From assembly GCF_001954195.1 (NCBI RefSeq), contig NZ_MBES01000064.1:1-64000 (forward strand): DNA of 64,000 nt, in the 5' to 3' direction. Source of the stretch: Mycobacterium sp. IS-1264 (lineage in GTDB: Bacteria > Actinomycetota > Actinomycetes > Mycobacteriales > Mycobacteriaceae). The notes beneath the pieces were generated by a model that saw only the letters and a program-made list of their open reading frames with translations, did no database searches and had not been told where the DNA came from. Position numbers and translations under genes: made by a program. Positions 1-8,328 of the stretch are shown here, in pieces. Every line of letters starts with the position of its first letter. The stretch's first letter is position 1.

Positions 1-417
1 GCGCGGCACTACCTGGCCATCTTCGACAAGGGCAAGACCCTGGCGCTGTATCACACCAAACGCCTGGCCTCCCCCGCGCAACGAATCGTGTTGTACGCCA
101 AGGATCGTGGCTGCACCGCACCCGGCTGCACCGTGCCCGGCTACTACAGCGAAGTCCACCACGTCGTCGGCTACGCCACCTGTGGCTGCACCGACATCAA
201 CAACCTCACCTTCGGCTGCGGGCCGCACCACCGGTTGCTGCAACCCGGCGGCTGGACCACGCGAAGACGCGCCAACGGTGACACCGAATGGATCCCACCC
301 CCACACCTCGAACGCGGCCAACCCCGAACCAACACCTACTGGCGCCCCGAAAAACTGCTGTGCGACGGGGACGACGATGACGACAACGATGACGACGATG
401 ACGACGACGCCGCATAG
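1..417 (+). CDS. HNH endonuclease domain protein (13E12/DUF222 type), 3' part
   Basis: The reading frame is open from the first base, so the N-terminal part, normally a DUF222 domain, lies outside the window. The visible 138 residues hold a classic HNH core: paired Cys motifs ([10 protein letters not shown]), the VHHV motif, a conserved NL step and a Cys-x2-HH ending. This is the C-terminal nuclease-like domain of the 13E12 repeat family, which is scattered in many copies through mycobacterial genomes. The protein ends in an extreme Asp run (about a dozen Asp broken by one Asn) encoded by GAC/GAT repeats. Whether it is an active nuclease cannot be told. It is not linked to the operon downstream, which is on the other strand. 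Confidence 0.85.
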   Translation, partial: ARHYLAIFDKGKTLALYHTKRLASPAQRIVLYAKDRGCTAPGCTVPGYYSEVHHVVGYATCGCTDINNLTFGCGPHHRLLQPGGWTTRRRANGDTEWIPPPHLERGQPRTNTYWRPEKLLCDGDDDDDNDDDDDDDAA

Positions 418-448
418 CGCGCCAATCTCTATGACGTTGCAGCAATAG

Positions 449-1429
449 TCAGGACTTGTGGACGGGGGCGGCATCGACCCAGCGGTGATAAGCGTCCATG
501 TCGACGTTGCTCCCGCATACGACGGTGACTACGTGTCGCCCGGCGAAGCGGTCGCGGTCTTCGAGGATGGCTGCGATGCCGAGCGCGGCCGACGGTTCGA
601 CGACGAGGCCAGCGTTCTCGAGAAGCACCCGCATACCGGCAATGATCGATGCTTCCTGGACCAAGACGGCATCGTCGGCCACCAGGAGCAGGTCGTCCAG
701 GACGGCCGGAATCGGACACTGGATGACGGCAGCGTCTGCGATGGTGTCGGTCGACTCGGTGGTGACAACGCGCCGCTGGCGCCACGAATGTGTCATCGCC
801 GGTGCACCGGCTGGCTGAACGCAGATCACCTCCACGCCGGGTGCGAGGGCCTTCATCACGTGCCCTACACCGGTAGCGAGCGCTCCGCCGCCTAGAGCGA
901 TGAGCACGGCGTCGAAGGATAGCCCGGCGTCCACCAGTTCCAGGCCAATGGTCGCCGCGCCCTCGCACGTTTCGATGTCCAAGCTGTCTTCGAGCAAGCG
1001 GATGCCGTCGTGCCGCGCAATGGCTGCCGCTCGCGCACGGGCCATCTCGTGGTCGCCGTCCACTGACTCCAATCTGGCGCCCAGTGCGCGCACGCGATCG
1101 AGCTTGACCTCGGGTGCAATCCGGGATGCCACGACCGTGACGTCAAGGCCCCTAGCGCGACCGGACCAAGCCAGGGCCTGGCCGAGGTTGCCCCCGCTGG
1201 CACACACCACGGCGGACGCGCCGTTGTCGGCGAGCAGGCTCGCGACGACCTCGGTGCCGCGCGCCTTAAAGTTGCGCACCGGGTTCGCTGTTTCGAGCTT
1301 GATTCTCACAGCGCACCCAAGGCTTCGTTCCAGAGCCTCGCAGCGGTACAGCGGGGTGTCGAGGAAAATCGGGTCGATTACCCGGCGAGCCGCCTGGATC
1401 CGAGCAATGTCGAGGCGAGTCTGTTGCAC
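449..1429 (-). CDS. PLP-dependent threonine/serine dehydratase-like enzyme
   Basis: This 326-residue protein belongs to fold-type II PLP enzymes (tryptophan synthase beta superfamily). The PLP-binding Lys lies in the NFKARG motif near residue 54, followed by the SGGNLGQA cofactor-phosphate loop near residue 79 and a Gly-rich ALGGGALATG loop near residue 180. The length fits catabolic threonine or serine/threo-hydroxyaspartate dehydratases, which lack the C-terminal ACT domain of biosynthetic IlvA. It is the last gene of the TetR-led minus-strand operon, 27 bases after the SDR at 1457-2209. In that setting it could act on a beta-hydroxy amino acid or only be co-transcribed; the substrate is not readable from the sequence. 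Confidence 0.8.
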   Translation of the reverse strand: MQQTRLDIARIQAARRVIDPIFLDTPLYRCEALERSLGCAVRIKLETANPVRNFKARGTEVVASLLADNGASAVVCASGGNLGQALAWSGRARGLDVTVVASRIAPEVKLDRVRALGARLESVDGDHEMARARAAAIARHDGIRLLEDSLDIETCEGAATIGLELVDAGLSFDAVLIALGGGALATGVGHVMKALAPGVEVICVQPAGAPAMTHSWRQRRVVTTESTDTIADAAVIQCPIPAVLDDLLLVADDAVLVQEASIIAGMRVLLENAGLVVEPSAALGIAAILEDRDRFAGRHVVTVVCGSNVDMDAYHRWVDAAPVHKS

Positions 1430-1456
1430 GACACAGCACGATAGCGCTCCGTCCGC

Positions 1457-2209
1457 CTAGCTGACCGGCCCGCGCTTTTCGGTCGCACGGTTGATCATCG
1501 AGAAGATGCCGTTCGGCGCGATCCGCGACATCCCATACAGAAATTTCGCACGTCCGATACGCAGCTCGGTCCTGTCGCGCGCCAGCGCCTTGACGATGGC
1601 CGTGCCGACGGCTTCCGGGCCAATTTTGGGCCCGCCATAGCCACTGGTCATTTCGGTGTCGACAAGCGGCGGGAAGACCTCGAGCACATGGATCGGGTCG
1701 CGGCGCGTCTGCCGTCGCAGTGACCGGGTGAAGGCGTGCAAGCCCGCCTTGGCGGTGGAATAGCCGGGGTTGAAGGCCCGCGGCGCGTAAACCAGCCCGG
1801 TGCTGACGTTCACGATGGCGGCCTCGGGTCGCTGCCGTAGTACGGGAAGGAGCGCGATACACAGATGCACCGGCGCGGTCAGATCGAGTGCGACGTCGTG
1901 TTCCAGCAGGGACCTGGCGTTCGGGTCGTGAAGATCGATTAGGGCCATGCTGCCGGCGTTGTTGACCAGAATGTCGAGGGGCCGGCCGTTGCCGAGTTGC
2001 TCGATAAGCCGGTCTCGATCGTCCGGGTCGGCCAGGTCGGCCGCCGCGGTCAGGATGCGCGAATCGTCGCCGCGCGCCGCGTCGAGCCGTGCCTTGCTGC
2101 GGCCGACGATCAGCACATCCGAGCCGGCGGCGCGCAGCGCCCGGGTGATCGCCAGGCCGATGCCCGCTCCGCCGCCGGTGACCACGGCGAACTTTCCGTC
2201 GAGATTCAT
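1457..2209 (-). CDS. Short-chain dehydrogenase/reductase (SDR)
   Basis: A 250-residue classical SDR: an N-terminal Rossmann glycine motif TGGGAGIG, the NNAG motif, a serine about 13 residues before the catalytic YSTAK motif, and a C-terminal extension. It should interconvert an alcohol and a ketone with NAD(H) or NADP(H). It lies 13 bases after another SDR in the same operon, so two successive or alternative hydroxyl oxidations in the pathway are plausible. The C-terminal stretch after the catalytic region (RAKFLYGMSRIAPNG) resembles the SDRs that carry a hydrophobic, membrane-interacting tail. The substrate is unknown. Confidence 0.85.
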   Translation of the reverse strand: MNLDGKFAVVTGGGAGIGLAITRALRAAGSDVLIVGRSKARLDAARGDDSRILTAAADLADPDDRDRLIEQLGNGRPLDILVNNAGSMALIDLHDPNARSLLEHDVALDLTAPVHLCIALLPVLRQRPEAAIVNVSTGLVYAPRAFNPGYSTAKAGLHAFTRSLRRQTRRDPIHVLEVFPPLVDTEMTSGYGGPKIGPEAVGTAIVKALARDRTELRIGRAKFLYGMSRIAPNGIFSMINRATEKRGPVS

Positions 2210-2222
2210 CGCGCTTCCCTTC

Positions 2223-2987
2223 TCACCAAGTCTGTTCGGCCGCGCGCACCAGCATGTGGTTGACCGCCACCCGGCGGTCGCGAGTCACCATGTAGCACAC
2301 CGCATCCGCAATATCCTCCGGCCGCAATTTGACCATGTCGGCGGTTTGCTTTTCGAACGCCGCACGCGAGGGTGCGGCCAAGTGGGAAAAGATCTCGGTG
2401 TCAACGGTTCCCGGACTCACCACGCCCACGCGGACCCTCTTGCCGAGCAACTCCTGTCGGATGCCTTCGCTGAACGCGTTCACCCCGAACTTGGTCAGCG
2501 AATAGACCGCGGTGCCAGGTCGGGCGACCCAGCCGCCCGTCGAGCCGATGGTGACCAGGTCGGCCACCCCGCGCGGCGAGTCGGCGGCCGCGCCGATCAG
2601 GTGCGGCAGCGCGGCGCGGGTGGCATAGAGGACGCCTTGCACTTTGACGGCGACCATGTCGTCCCAGTCTTGCAATGCCGCCTCGGCGGCGGGCCCCGAT
2701 TGCATCAGCCCGGCGTTGTTGACCAGGACGTCGAGGCGTCCCAATTCCGCGACGGTGCGCTGCACCGCGGAGGCGACCTGCTCGGCGTCGGTGACGTCGG
2801 CGGGCACGACAAGCGCTGTGCCACCGGCGGATTCGATCTGGGTTTTCAGCTCGGTCAGCCGGTCGGCCCGGCGGGCGAGGAGGGCCACCGCGGCGCCCTG
2901 GGCCGCCAACGCTTTCGCCGTTGCCGCGCCGATACCGCTGCTGGCGCCGGTCACCAGCGCCGCGGTGCCCGCGAGTGCAGCCGTCAT
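2223..2987 (-). CDS. Short-chain dehydrogenase/reductase (SDR)
   Basis: A 254-residue SDR starting at the ATG of MTAALAGTAALVTG. That ATG overlaps the stop codon of the upstream CoA-transferase gene (ATGA), which indicates translational coupling and argues against the longer open frame upstream. Motifs are TGASSGIG (cofactor binding), NNAG, and the Ser-Tyr-Lys catalytic set with YSLTK. In family terms it resembles the clavulanate-dehydrogenase/YdfG-like SDRs acting on hydroxy-acyl or small alcohol substrates. It follows the crotonase and CoA-transferase genes, so oxidation of a hydroxyacyl intermediate is a fair inference. Confidence 0.87.
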   Translation of the reverse strand: MTAALAGTAALVTGASSGIGAATAKALAAQGAAVALLARRADRLTELKTQIESAGGTALVVPADVTDAEQVASAVQRTVAELGRLDVLVNNAGLMQSGPAAEAALQDWDDMVAVKVQGVLYATRAALPHLIGAAADSPRGVADLVTIGSTGGWVARPGTAVYSLTKFGVNAFSEGIRQELLGKRVRVGVVSPGTVDTEIFSHLAAPSRAAFEKQTADMVKLRPEDIADAVCYMVTRDRRVAVNHMLVRAAEQTW

Positions 2988-5317
2988 GTTCCGAGTATCT
3001 CGTGGAGGACGTAACCGTTGTCCTCGCCCAGGTCCGGTGCGCCGCGCGCAATCCGCGCCGGGGCGCGCGCCATCCGCCACGAGGGGCCCAGGACGGGGCG
3101 CTGGCCTTCGCGGTGGTCGCTGACGAAGCGATACAGCCCGCGGTCCCAGAGCCGCTGATCACCGATCACGTCGAGGGCGGTGGCGCTCTTGGTCGCCGGT
3201 ACCCCGGCCGTGCGCAGGCGGTGAGCCAGCGGTTCGGCGTCGTGGTGCCGCGTCAGCACCGCGAGATCGGCGTCGAGCGCGTCGGCGTGGCCATGCCGGT
3301 CTGCTGCCGTGCGGTAGCGCGGATCGGCGGCCAACGCCGCGGCGTCGAGCACGTCGCACAGCCGCCGCCACTCGTCGTCGTCGGCCACCGCCACGGCGAT
3401 CCACGAACCATCGGAGCAGGGATAGCAGCCATGCGGGCACATGTCGGGGTGATTGTTGCCGTCGGGCCCGAGGCCCTTCCCGGTGAGGCTTTGTTCGAGC
3501 AGGCGGTCCCCGATCATCGACGACAGGGTTTCCACGGCGGACACGTCGACGAATTGTCCGGCGCCGGTGAGATCGCGATGCAGCAACGCCACGACTGCGG
3601 CGTACGCGGCCGCCGCGCCGACCGTGGAATCCCCGTAACGCATGCTCGTTCCGAGCGGCGGTCCGTCGGGATAGCCGACCAGCGACGCGAGGCCGGCCAG
3701 CGCGGCGAAGCACGGCGCGTAGCCCGTTTGATGGCCCAGCGGTCCGTCGTTGCCCCACATCTTGACCGACACCGAGATGATGTCCGGCTTGATCGCCGTG
3801 AGCTGTTCATAACCGAGGCCTTGCCGTTCCATCGCGCCCGGGCGCAGGTTGTTGATGACGATGTCGCTGCGGGCGATCAGCTCGTGCAGCCGGGCCATGT
3901 CGTCCGGCGACTTGATGTCGAGGTCCACGCTGAGGATTTCGGGGTTGATGCTCAGGAAGTACGGGGCGTGGTTGACGTCGGTGCCGCCGTAGGCCCGCAT
4001 CTCCTCCGGGTGGGCGGCCGTTTCGACCTTGATCACTTCGGCACCCAGCAGGGCCAGGAGTTTGCCGGCGTACGGGCCGGCCCACACCTTGGTCAGCTCG
4101 ACGACGCGCACGCCCTGCAGCGGGCCGCCGCGCGGATTCTTGGGCGGCTTGAGTTGTGCCGGCTTGAGTTGTGAAGCCGCCGCCGGCGCCCGCGGGCTGT
4201 CGAGGTGTTCCAGGATCGCGGCGGTGTGTTGCCCGAGAGTCGGTGCCGCGGTGGTGATTTCGGCGGGCGAGGCGCTGAGCGTGTACGGCACCGTGGGATA
4301 CGCCGCCCGACCCAGGACGGAATGTGTGACGTCCTGGAAGAAACCGCGATGGCGGTATTGCGGTGCCTGGTGCAGATCCGCGGCGCCATTGACCGGGACC
4401 AACGGCACGCCCAGCCGCTGGGCTTGGTCGGCCGCGGTCTCTTTGGCGAGGCCCCGGACCCAGTCCGCGAATCCGCGCCGAAACGCGGCGACCTTTTCCG
4501 GGGTAACGGAGAATTCCAGCCAGTCGTCGTCGAACGCGGCGAGCCACTCGGGCTGACCCATGAGAGCCTTGATGCCCTGCCAATGGGCGCGACTGGTCAT
4601 GTACAGGTAGACGAAGCCGTCGGCGCACGGGAAGAACGCCGCCGGTCCCTGCTGGTCGTAGTCGTCGCGGGTGCCCGCGGCCGCGACCTCGCCGGTGATG
4701 AATCGGCCCAGTATCGAGTCGGCGCGCGAGACCAGCACGGCATGCTCGGAAATGTCGATGGACTCGCCCTGGCCGGTATGCAGGCGCCCGAACAGCGATG
4801 CCGCAGTGCACAACGCCGCCTCCAGCCCCGCTTCGTAGTCGGCGAGGAACCGGCCCGGTCCTTGCAGCGGGGGCCGGCAGGGGTCCGGATGGCTGGGAGT
4901 GTGGTATCCCCAGCCGCTGGCGTGAAAGACGTTGATGCTCTTGGCCTTGTCGAATTCGGCGGGCGCGCCTTGGCCGAAGGGCGTGATCGAGCAGAACACC
5001 ACGCCCGGATGTCGTTCGGCCCAGTCGGCCGCGCGCTCGCAGATGACCGCGTCGGCGGTGGCGATGAGCTTGTGCAAGCGCGCGGTGTCGCCGACGTCAA
5101 GCTCGATCGATTGCTTGTTCGTGTTGAGGTAGGCGAACAACGCACTGCCGTTAGGACCGTCGGCCAGGATGGGCGCCATCGCCCGGGTGCGACTGCCGCG
5201 TCCCGCTGGTTCGACCTTGATGACCTCGGCGCCGAAATCGGCCAGCAGCTTCCCGCAGTACTCCCCCGCGACCGACTCGGCCAGCTCGATGACCCTGATA
5301 CCGGTCAGCGCCGACAT
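2984..5317 (-). CDS. Tandem (double-domain) CaiB/BaiF family III CoA-transferase
   Basis: At 777 residues this is twice the usual length of a family III CoA-transferase (about 390-430). It contains two complete repeats of the fold. Domain 1 begins with the GIRVIELAESVAGEYCGKLL segment at residue 6 and the AEVIKVEP motif. Domain 2 begins near residue 397 with GVRVVELTKVWAGPYAGK and repeats AEVIKVE. A Pro/Ala/Lys-rich linker near residues 370-395 joins them. Family III enzymes move CoA between carboxylic acids through an aspartyl anhydride, so this gene probably activates the pathway substrate or recycles CoA from a product. It is 19 bases downstream of the crotonase gene and overlaps the next SDR by four bases. 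In nature the two halves normally form interlocked dimers; here they are fused. Confidence 0.88.
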   Translation of the reverse strand: MSALTGIRVIELAESVAGEYCGKLLADFGAEVIKVEPAGRGSRTRAMAPILADGPNGSALFAYLNTNKQSIELDVGDTARLHKLIATADAVICERAADWAERHPGVVFCSITPFGQGAPAEFDKAKSINVFHASGWGYHTPSHPDPCRPPLQGPGRFLADYEAGLEAALCTAASLFGRLHTGQGESIDISEHAVLVSRADSILGRFITGEVAAAGTRDDYDQQGPAAFFPCADGFVYLYMTSRAHWQGIKALMGQPEWLAAFDDDWLEFSVTPEKVAAFRRGFADWVRGLAKETAADQAQRLGVPLVPVNGAADLHQAPQYRHRGFFQDVTHSVLGRAAYPTVPYTLSASPAEITTAAPTLGQHTAAILEHLDSPRAPAAASQLKPAQLKPPKNPRGGPLQGVRVVELTKVWAGPYAGKLLALLGAEVIKVETAAHPEEMRAYGGTDVNHAPYFLSINPEILSVDLDIKSPDDMARLHELIARSDIVINNLRPGAMERQGLGYEQLTAIKPDIISVSVKMWGNDGPLGHQTGYAPCFAALAGLASLVGYPDGPPLGTSMRYGDSTVGAAAAYAAVVALLHRDLTGAGQFVDVSAVETLSSMIGDRLLEQSLTGKGLGPDGNNHPDMCPHGCYPCSDGSWIAVAVADDDEWRRLCDVLDAAALAADPRYRTAADRHGHADALDADLAVLTRHHDAEPLAHRLRTAGVPATKSATALDVIGDQRLWDRGLYRFVSDHREGQRPVLGPSWRMARAPARIARGAPDLGEDNGYVLHEILGT

Positions 5318-5336
5318 GCCCGCCCTCGCAACGAGA

Positions 5337-6308
5337 TCAGGGCTTCTTGCGCCCGGAGCGGCTCAGGCGCCATTCGGGCGGGAAGTTCATATCGTTGTCC
5401 TTCACCACGTTGTTGAGTCCCTTGCCGAAGGTTCCCTCGGTGAGGTCGACCTCGTTGTCCCGGTCGTTGGCGATCAGCGGGAGCATGCCCTCGACCATGC
5501 CGGTGAGCAGGCTCCCGAAGTACTCGCCCTTGTGCTGCTTGTAGAGCTCCAGGAAGGTCTTCTGCACCGCGACGGTGTCCGTCGGACGGGAGCGCGAGCA
5601 CGCCATCGCGTATTTGAGAGTCTCGTCTTCGACTTTCTCGCGCGGGACCACGCTGTTGACGAAGCCGCACTCGTACATCTCCTTTGCGCTGAAAGGCCGC
5701 CCGGTGAACAGCATTTCGGAGAACTTGCGCAGACCCATCGTCTCGGCCCACCACCACAGCCGCGGGCCCCAGCCGACGTAGCGGAACGCCGGGTGACCGA
5801 ACAGGGCGTCGTCGGAGGAGATCACCAAATCGGCGTCACCGGCCTGGTAGAAATGCCATCCGTAGCAATAGCCCTTGGCCTCGATGATGCTGATCTTGCG
5901 CAGTTCTTGCAGCGGCCGGTTTCCGGCGGCGGCCTTGGCATAGAAATCGGTGACGGTGGACAGATAGCGGTACGAGCCGCCCGGCGGGTACTTGACGTCG
6001 TCGTCGTTGATCGCGAGCTCGTGCAGCAGCGGCATGCCGGGGTTCTCCAGCATCGGGCGCTGCTCGGGCAAATCGCCACCGCTACCGAAATCCTCACCCT
6101 CGCCGCGGATCACGACGACTTTAACGTCGTCGTCCACGTTGCACTTGTGGATCAGATCGGCGTAGTTCTGCCGCATCCCCAGGGTGGTGGAGTTCTGCGC
6201 GTCGGGACGATCGAAAGTGATGTAGGCGATCCTGTTCTTCTTGTCCTTCTCGAATTTGATGTACTGCTCCGCTTCCTTCTTCAGCTTCACGTAGTCGTAC
6301 TCAGGCAT
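5337..6308 (-). CDS. Enoyl-CoA hydratase/isomerase (crotonase) family protein
   Basis: A 323-residue crotonase-fold protein, somewhat longer than the usual 260. Visible features are the early strand IAYITFDRPDAQNS, the first oxyanion-hole segment GEDFGSGGDL, a central GYCYGWHFYQAGDADL stretch that supplies the second oxyanion-hole Gly, and the C-terminal helical region. The Glu pair of canonical hydratases is not obvious: the region after DADLVISSDDALFGHP reads as a Trp-rich variant (GWGPRLWWWAETMG). It may therefore be a hydrolase, decarboxylase or isomerase of the superfamily rather than a standard hydratase. It follows the P450 gene by 25 bases and precedes the CoA-transferase. Confidence 0.82.
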   Translation of the reverse strand: MPEYDYVKLKKEAEQYIKFEKDKKNRIAYITFDRPDAQNSTTLGMRQNYADLIHKCNVDDDVKVVVIRGEGEDFGSGGDLPEQRPMLENPGMPLLHELAINDDDVKYPPGGSYRYLSTVTDFYAKAAAGNRPLQELRKISIIEAKGYCYGWHFYQAGDADLVISSDDALFGHPAFRYVGWGPRLWWWAETMGLRKFSEMLFTGRPFSAKEMYECGFVNSVVPREKVEDETLKYAMACSRSRPTDTVAVQKTFLELYKQHKGEYFGSLLTGMVEGMLPLIANDRDNEVDLTEGTFGKGLNNVVKDNDMNFPPEWRLSRSGRKKP

Positions 6309-6333
6309 CGGTTCTCTCCACTTCTGTTATCGG

Positions 6334-7539
6334 TCATCTAGGCAGCAACGACGGCAGGAACTCCCAGCCCCGCACCGTCGACGTCGGGCTGAGCTTGGCA
6401 TTGCTCATGTCGATCTCCCACTCGGGGAAGCGCTTCAGGATTTCTTCCAGCGCGACGCGGCCTTCCAGACGCGCCAGCGCCGAACCGAGACAGAAATGGG
6501 TGCCCACGCTGAAGGTGAGGTGCGGCCGGGCCTCGCGATGGATGTCGAATTCACCTGCGTCCGGGCCGAACTGGCGCTCGTCACGGCACGCCGCCCCGAG
6601 GAGCATCATCATCACGCTGCCCTCGGGCACCGTTCGGTCATGCAGCGCGATGTCGCGGGTCACATACCGTGCCATGTGCGGTGCCGGCGGCTCGAAGCGC
6701 AACAGCTCCTCGATCGCCTGCGGGATCAGCGCGGGGTTTTCGGCGAGTTCGCGGCGCTGATCGGGATGTTCGGCGAGAACCTTCCCCGCCCAACCGATCA
6801 GGCGCGTCGTCGTTTCGTTTCCCGCTCCCGCGACCACGTTGAGGTACACGAGGATTTCCTCGCGCGTCAGGCGCCGCGTGGTGCCGGTTTCGTCGACGAA
6901 CTCGACGTTGAGCAGCTCGGTCATGATGTCGTCCGACGGATGCTCGGCGCGCCAGTCGATGTAAGCCTCGAACTGTTCGCCGACGGACAGGCCCTGCTCC
7001 GCGGCCTTCATGGGCTTGCCTGCTTCCGTGCGCAGCTGTGCGTTGCCCCGGTCGCGGATGTACTCCTGATCGTCCTCGGGGATGCCGAGCAGCATGCTGA
7101 TGACCTTCATCGGCATGATCGCGCCAAGATCGGTGACGAAGTCGAATCGCCCCGAACCCACCAGTGGATCCAGCAGCTGCGCGCAGAAGTCCCGGATCAA
7201 AGGCTCCAGCGCGTTGATCTTGCGCGGGGTGAACATGCGCGACAGTAGCTTGCGGTGCACGTCGTGGATCGGCGGGTCTTCGAAAATGAGCATGCCCGAG
7301 GGGATTTCGAGGTTGGCCTTGATCAGCTCGAGGATCACGCCGCGGGCGGAGCTGTAGGTGCCGTGGTCGATGAGCGCCTTGCTGACATCGGCGTAGCGGC
7401 TCAACGCGTAGAAGTCGTATTCGGCGTTGTAATACAGCGGCGCCTCGTCGCGCAGGCGGGCGAACATCGGATATGGGTCAGCGATCAGATCGACATCGTA
7501 GGGGTCGAAATGAACCTGACTATCGGTGCTCGCCGTCAC
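6334..7539 (-). CDS. Cytochrome P450
   Basis: A 401-residue soluble bacterial P450. The I-helix oxygen-activation motif reads AGAGNETTTR, the K-helix ExxR occurs in the IEELLRFEPP region, and the heme-binding loop is FSVGTHFCLGSALAR with Cys as the axial thiolate ligand. It needs an external ferredoxin and reductase, and none is in this operon. It is the first enzyme gene after the TetR regulator (24-base gap), so hydroxylation of the inducing compound is the likely first step. The exact CYP family cannot be assigned by eye. Confidence 0.92.
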   Translation of the reverse strand: MTASTDSQVHFDPYDVDLIADPYPMFARLRDEAPLYYNAEYDFYALSRYADVSKALIDHGTYSSARGVILELIKANLEIPSGMLIFEDPPIHDVHRKLLSRMFTPRKINALEPLIRDFCAQLLDPLVGSGRFDFVTDLGAIMPMKVISMLLGIPEDDQEYIRDRGNAQLRTEAGKPMKAAEQGLSVGEQFEAYIDWRAEHPSDDIMTELLNVEFVDETGTTRRLTREEILVYLNVVAGAGNETTTRLIGWAGKVLAEHPDQRRELAENPALIPQAIEELLRFEPPAPHMARYVTRDIALHDRTVPEGSVMMMLLGAACRDERQFGPDAGEFDIHREARPHLTFSVGTHFCLGSALARLEGRVALEEILKRFPEWEIDMSNAKLSPTSTVRGWEFLPSLLPR

Positions 7540-7563
7540 GAAATCCCTCCTACCATTAGCGTT

Positions 7564-8241
7564 TCAGTTGGCGCGCCCGCCCGAACCGGTCAAGCGCCCC
7601 TTGTCCGGACTCTTCAGCACGCCGGTAGCGATCGCCGCCAAGATCCGGTCGAGTCGTTCGGGGCTGTCAATGATCCTGTCGCCGTGGGCGAATCGCAGCA
7701 GCAGCCCGTTGATGAACGTCAGCGTGATGTTGCTCAAATCGTCGACGACCGCCGACTCCAATTCGGCGCCGCGCGGCATGAGCTGCACCAGGATTTCCCG
7801 GTGCAACTTGGTGAACCCATCGGTGGCCTGTTGCAGAATGGCGGCCATCGCCGGATCGCGGACGGCCTGCAACGTCAGCTCGTAGCGTGCCTTCGTTCGG
7901 GACAACTGCGGCTCGGCGCCGGCTTGGATCACCACCTGTGACAATCGCGACGGCGACGGGTTGTCCCCTCGGCCATCGGCGGTGTCGGCGATGGACTGCA
8001 GGCTTGCGAGGTCCAGCTCGGCCAGTCGCTCCGCGACGGCACGCAGCAGCGCCGAACGCGTCCGGAAGTAGAAGGAAGTGGTGCCGTCGGGCACACCGGC
8101 CCTGCGGTCCACCTTCAGATGGCTCAGCCCCTTGGCCCCGTCGTCGGCCAGCAGTTGGATCGCCACATCGCAAAGGTCGCGGCGACGCTCCACGGGATTG
8201 GGCTTTCGTCGTTTCGCCGCGGCCGGCGTGTATCGAGCCAT
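7564..8241 (-). CDS. TetR-family transcriptional regulator
   Basis: A 225-residue protein with an N-terminal helix-turn-helix of TetR type (residues about 18-65, containing GLSHLKVDRRAGVPDGTTSFYFRTRSALL in two overlapping motif pieces) and a helical ligand-binding C-terminal domain. The helix-turn-helix plus the SFYFR segment are the family hallmark. It is the first gene of a seven-gene minus-strand operon. A 29-base near-palindrome sits eight bases upstream of its start, which suggests autoregulation and control of the whole operon. The effector is probably a substrate or CoA intermediate of the pathway. Confidence 0.88.
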   Translation of the reverse strand: MARYTPAAAKRRKPNPVERRRDLCDVAIQLLADDGAKGLSHLKVDRRAGVPDGTTSFYFRTRSALLRAVAERLAELDLASLQSIADTADGRGDNPSPSRLSQVVIQAGAEPQLSRTKARYELTLQAVRDPAMAAILQQATDGFTKLHREILVQLMPRGAELESAVVDDLSNITLTFINGLLLRFAHGDRIIDSPERLDRILAAIATGVLKSPDKGRLTGSGGRAN

Positions 8242-8248
8242 GAGACGG

Positions 8249-8277
8249 CCGACATTACTCTATGTTCGTAGTGTCGG
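8249..8277. promoter_or_regulatory. Candidate TetR operator
   Basis: Inverted repeat CCGACATTAC - 9 bases - GTAGTGTCGG, nine of ten positions paired. It lies in the short divergent gap between the TetR gene (start 8241) and the secreted-protein gene (start 8329). Position and length are typical of a TetR dimer-of-dimers site. Assignment to this regulator is inferred from location. Confidence 0.6.
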
Positions 8278-8328
8278 TAAAGAACCTGCCGCTACGATCG
8301 GCTTGATCCCGTGTGCGAAAGGAGTGCG

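Noticed and set aside
364..415. GAC/GAT repeats as a CRISPR or minisatellite
   Set aside because: The units are too short, without spacers, and lie in frame in a coding sequence.
1..417. HNH gene as sign of an insertion element or prophage
   Set aside because: No transposase, integrase or terminal repeats are visible; 13E12-type genes occur widely in mycobacterial chromosomes.
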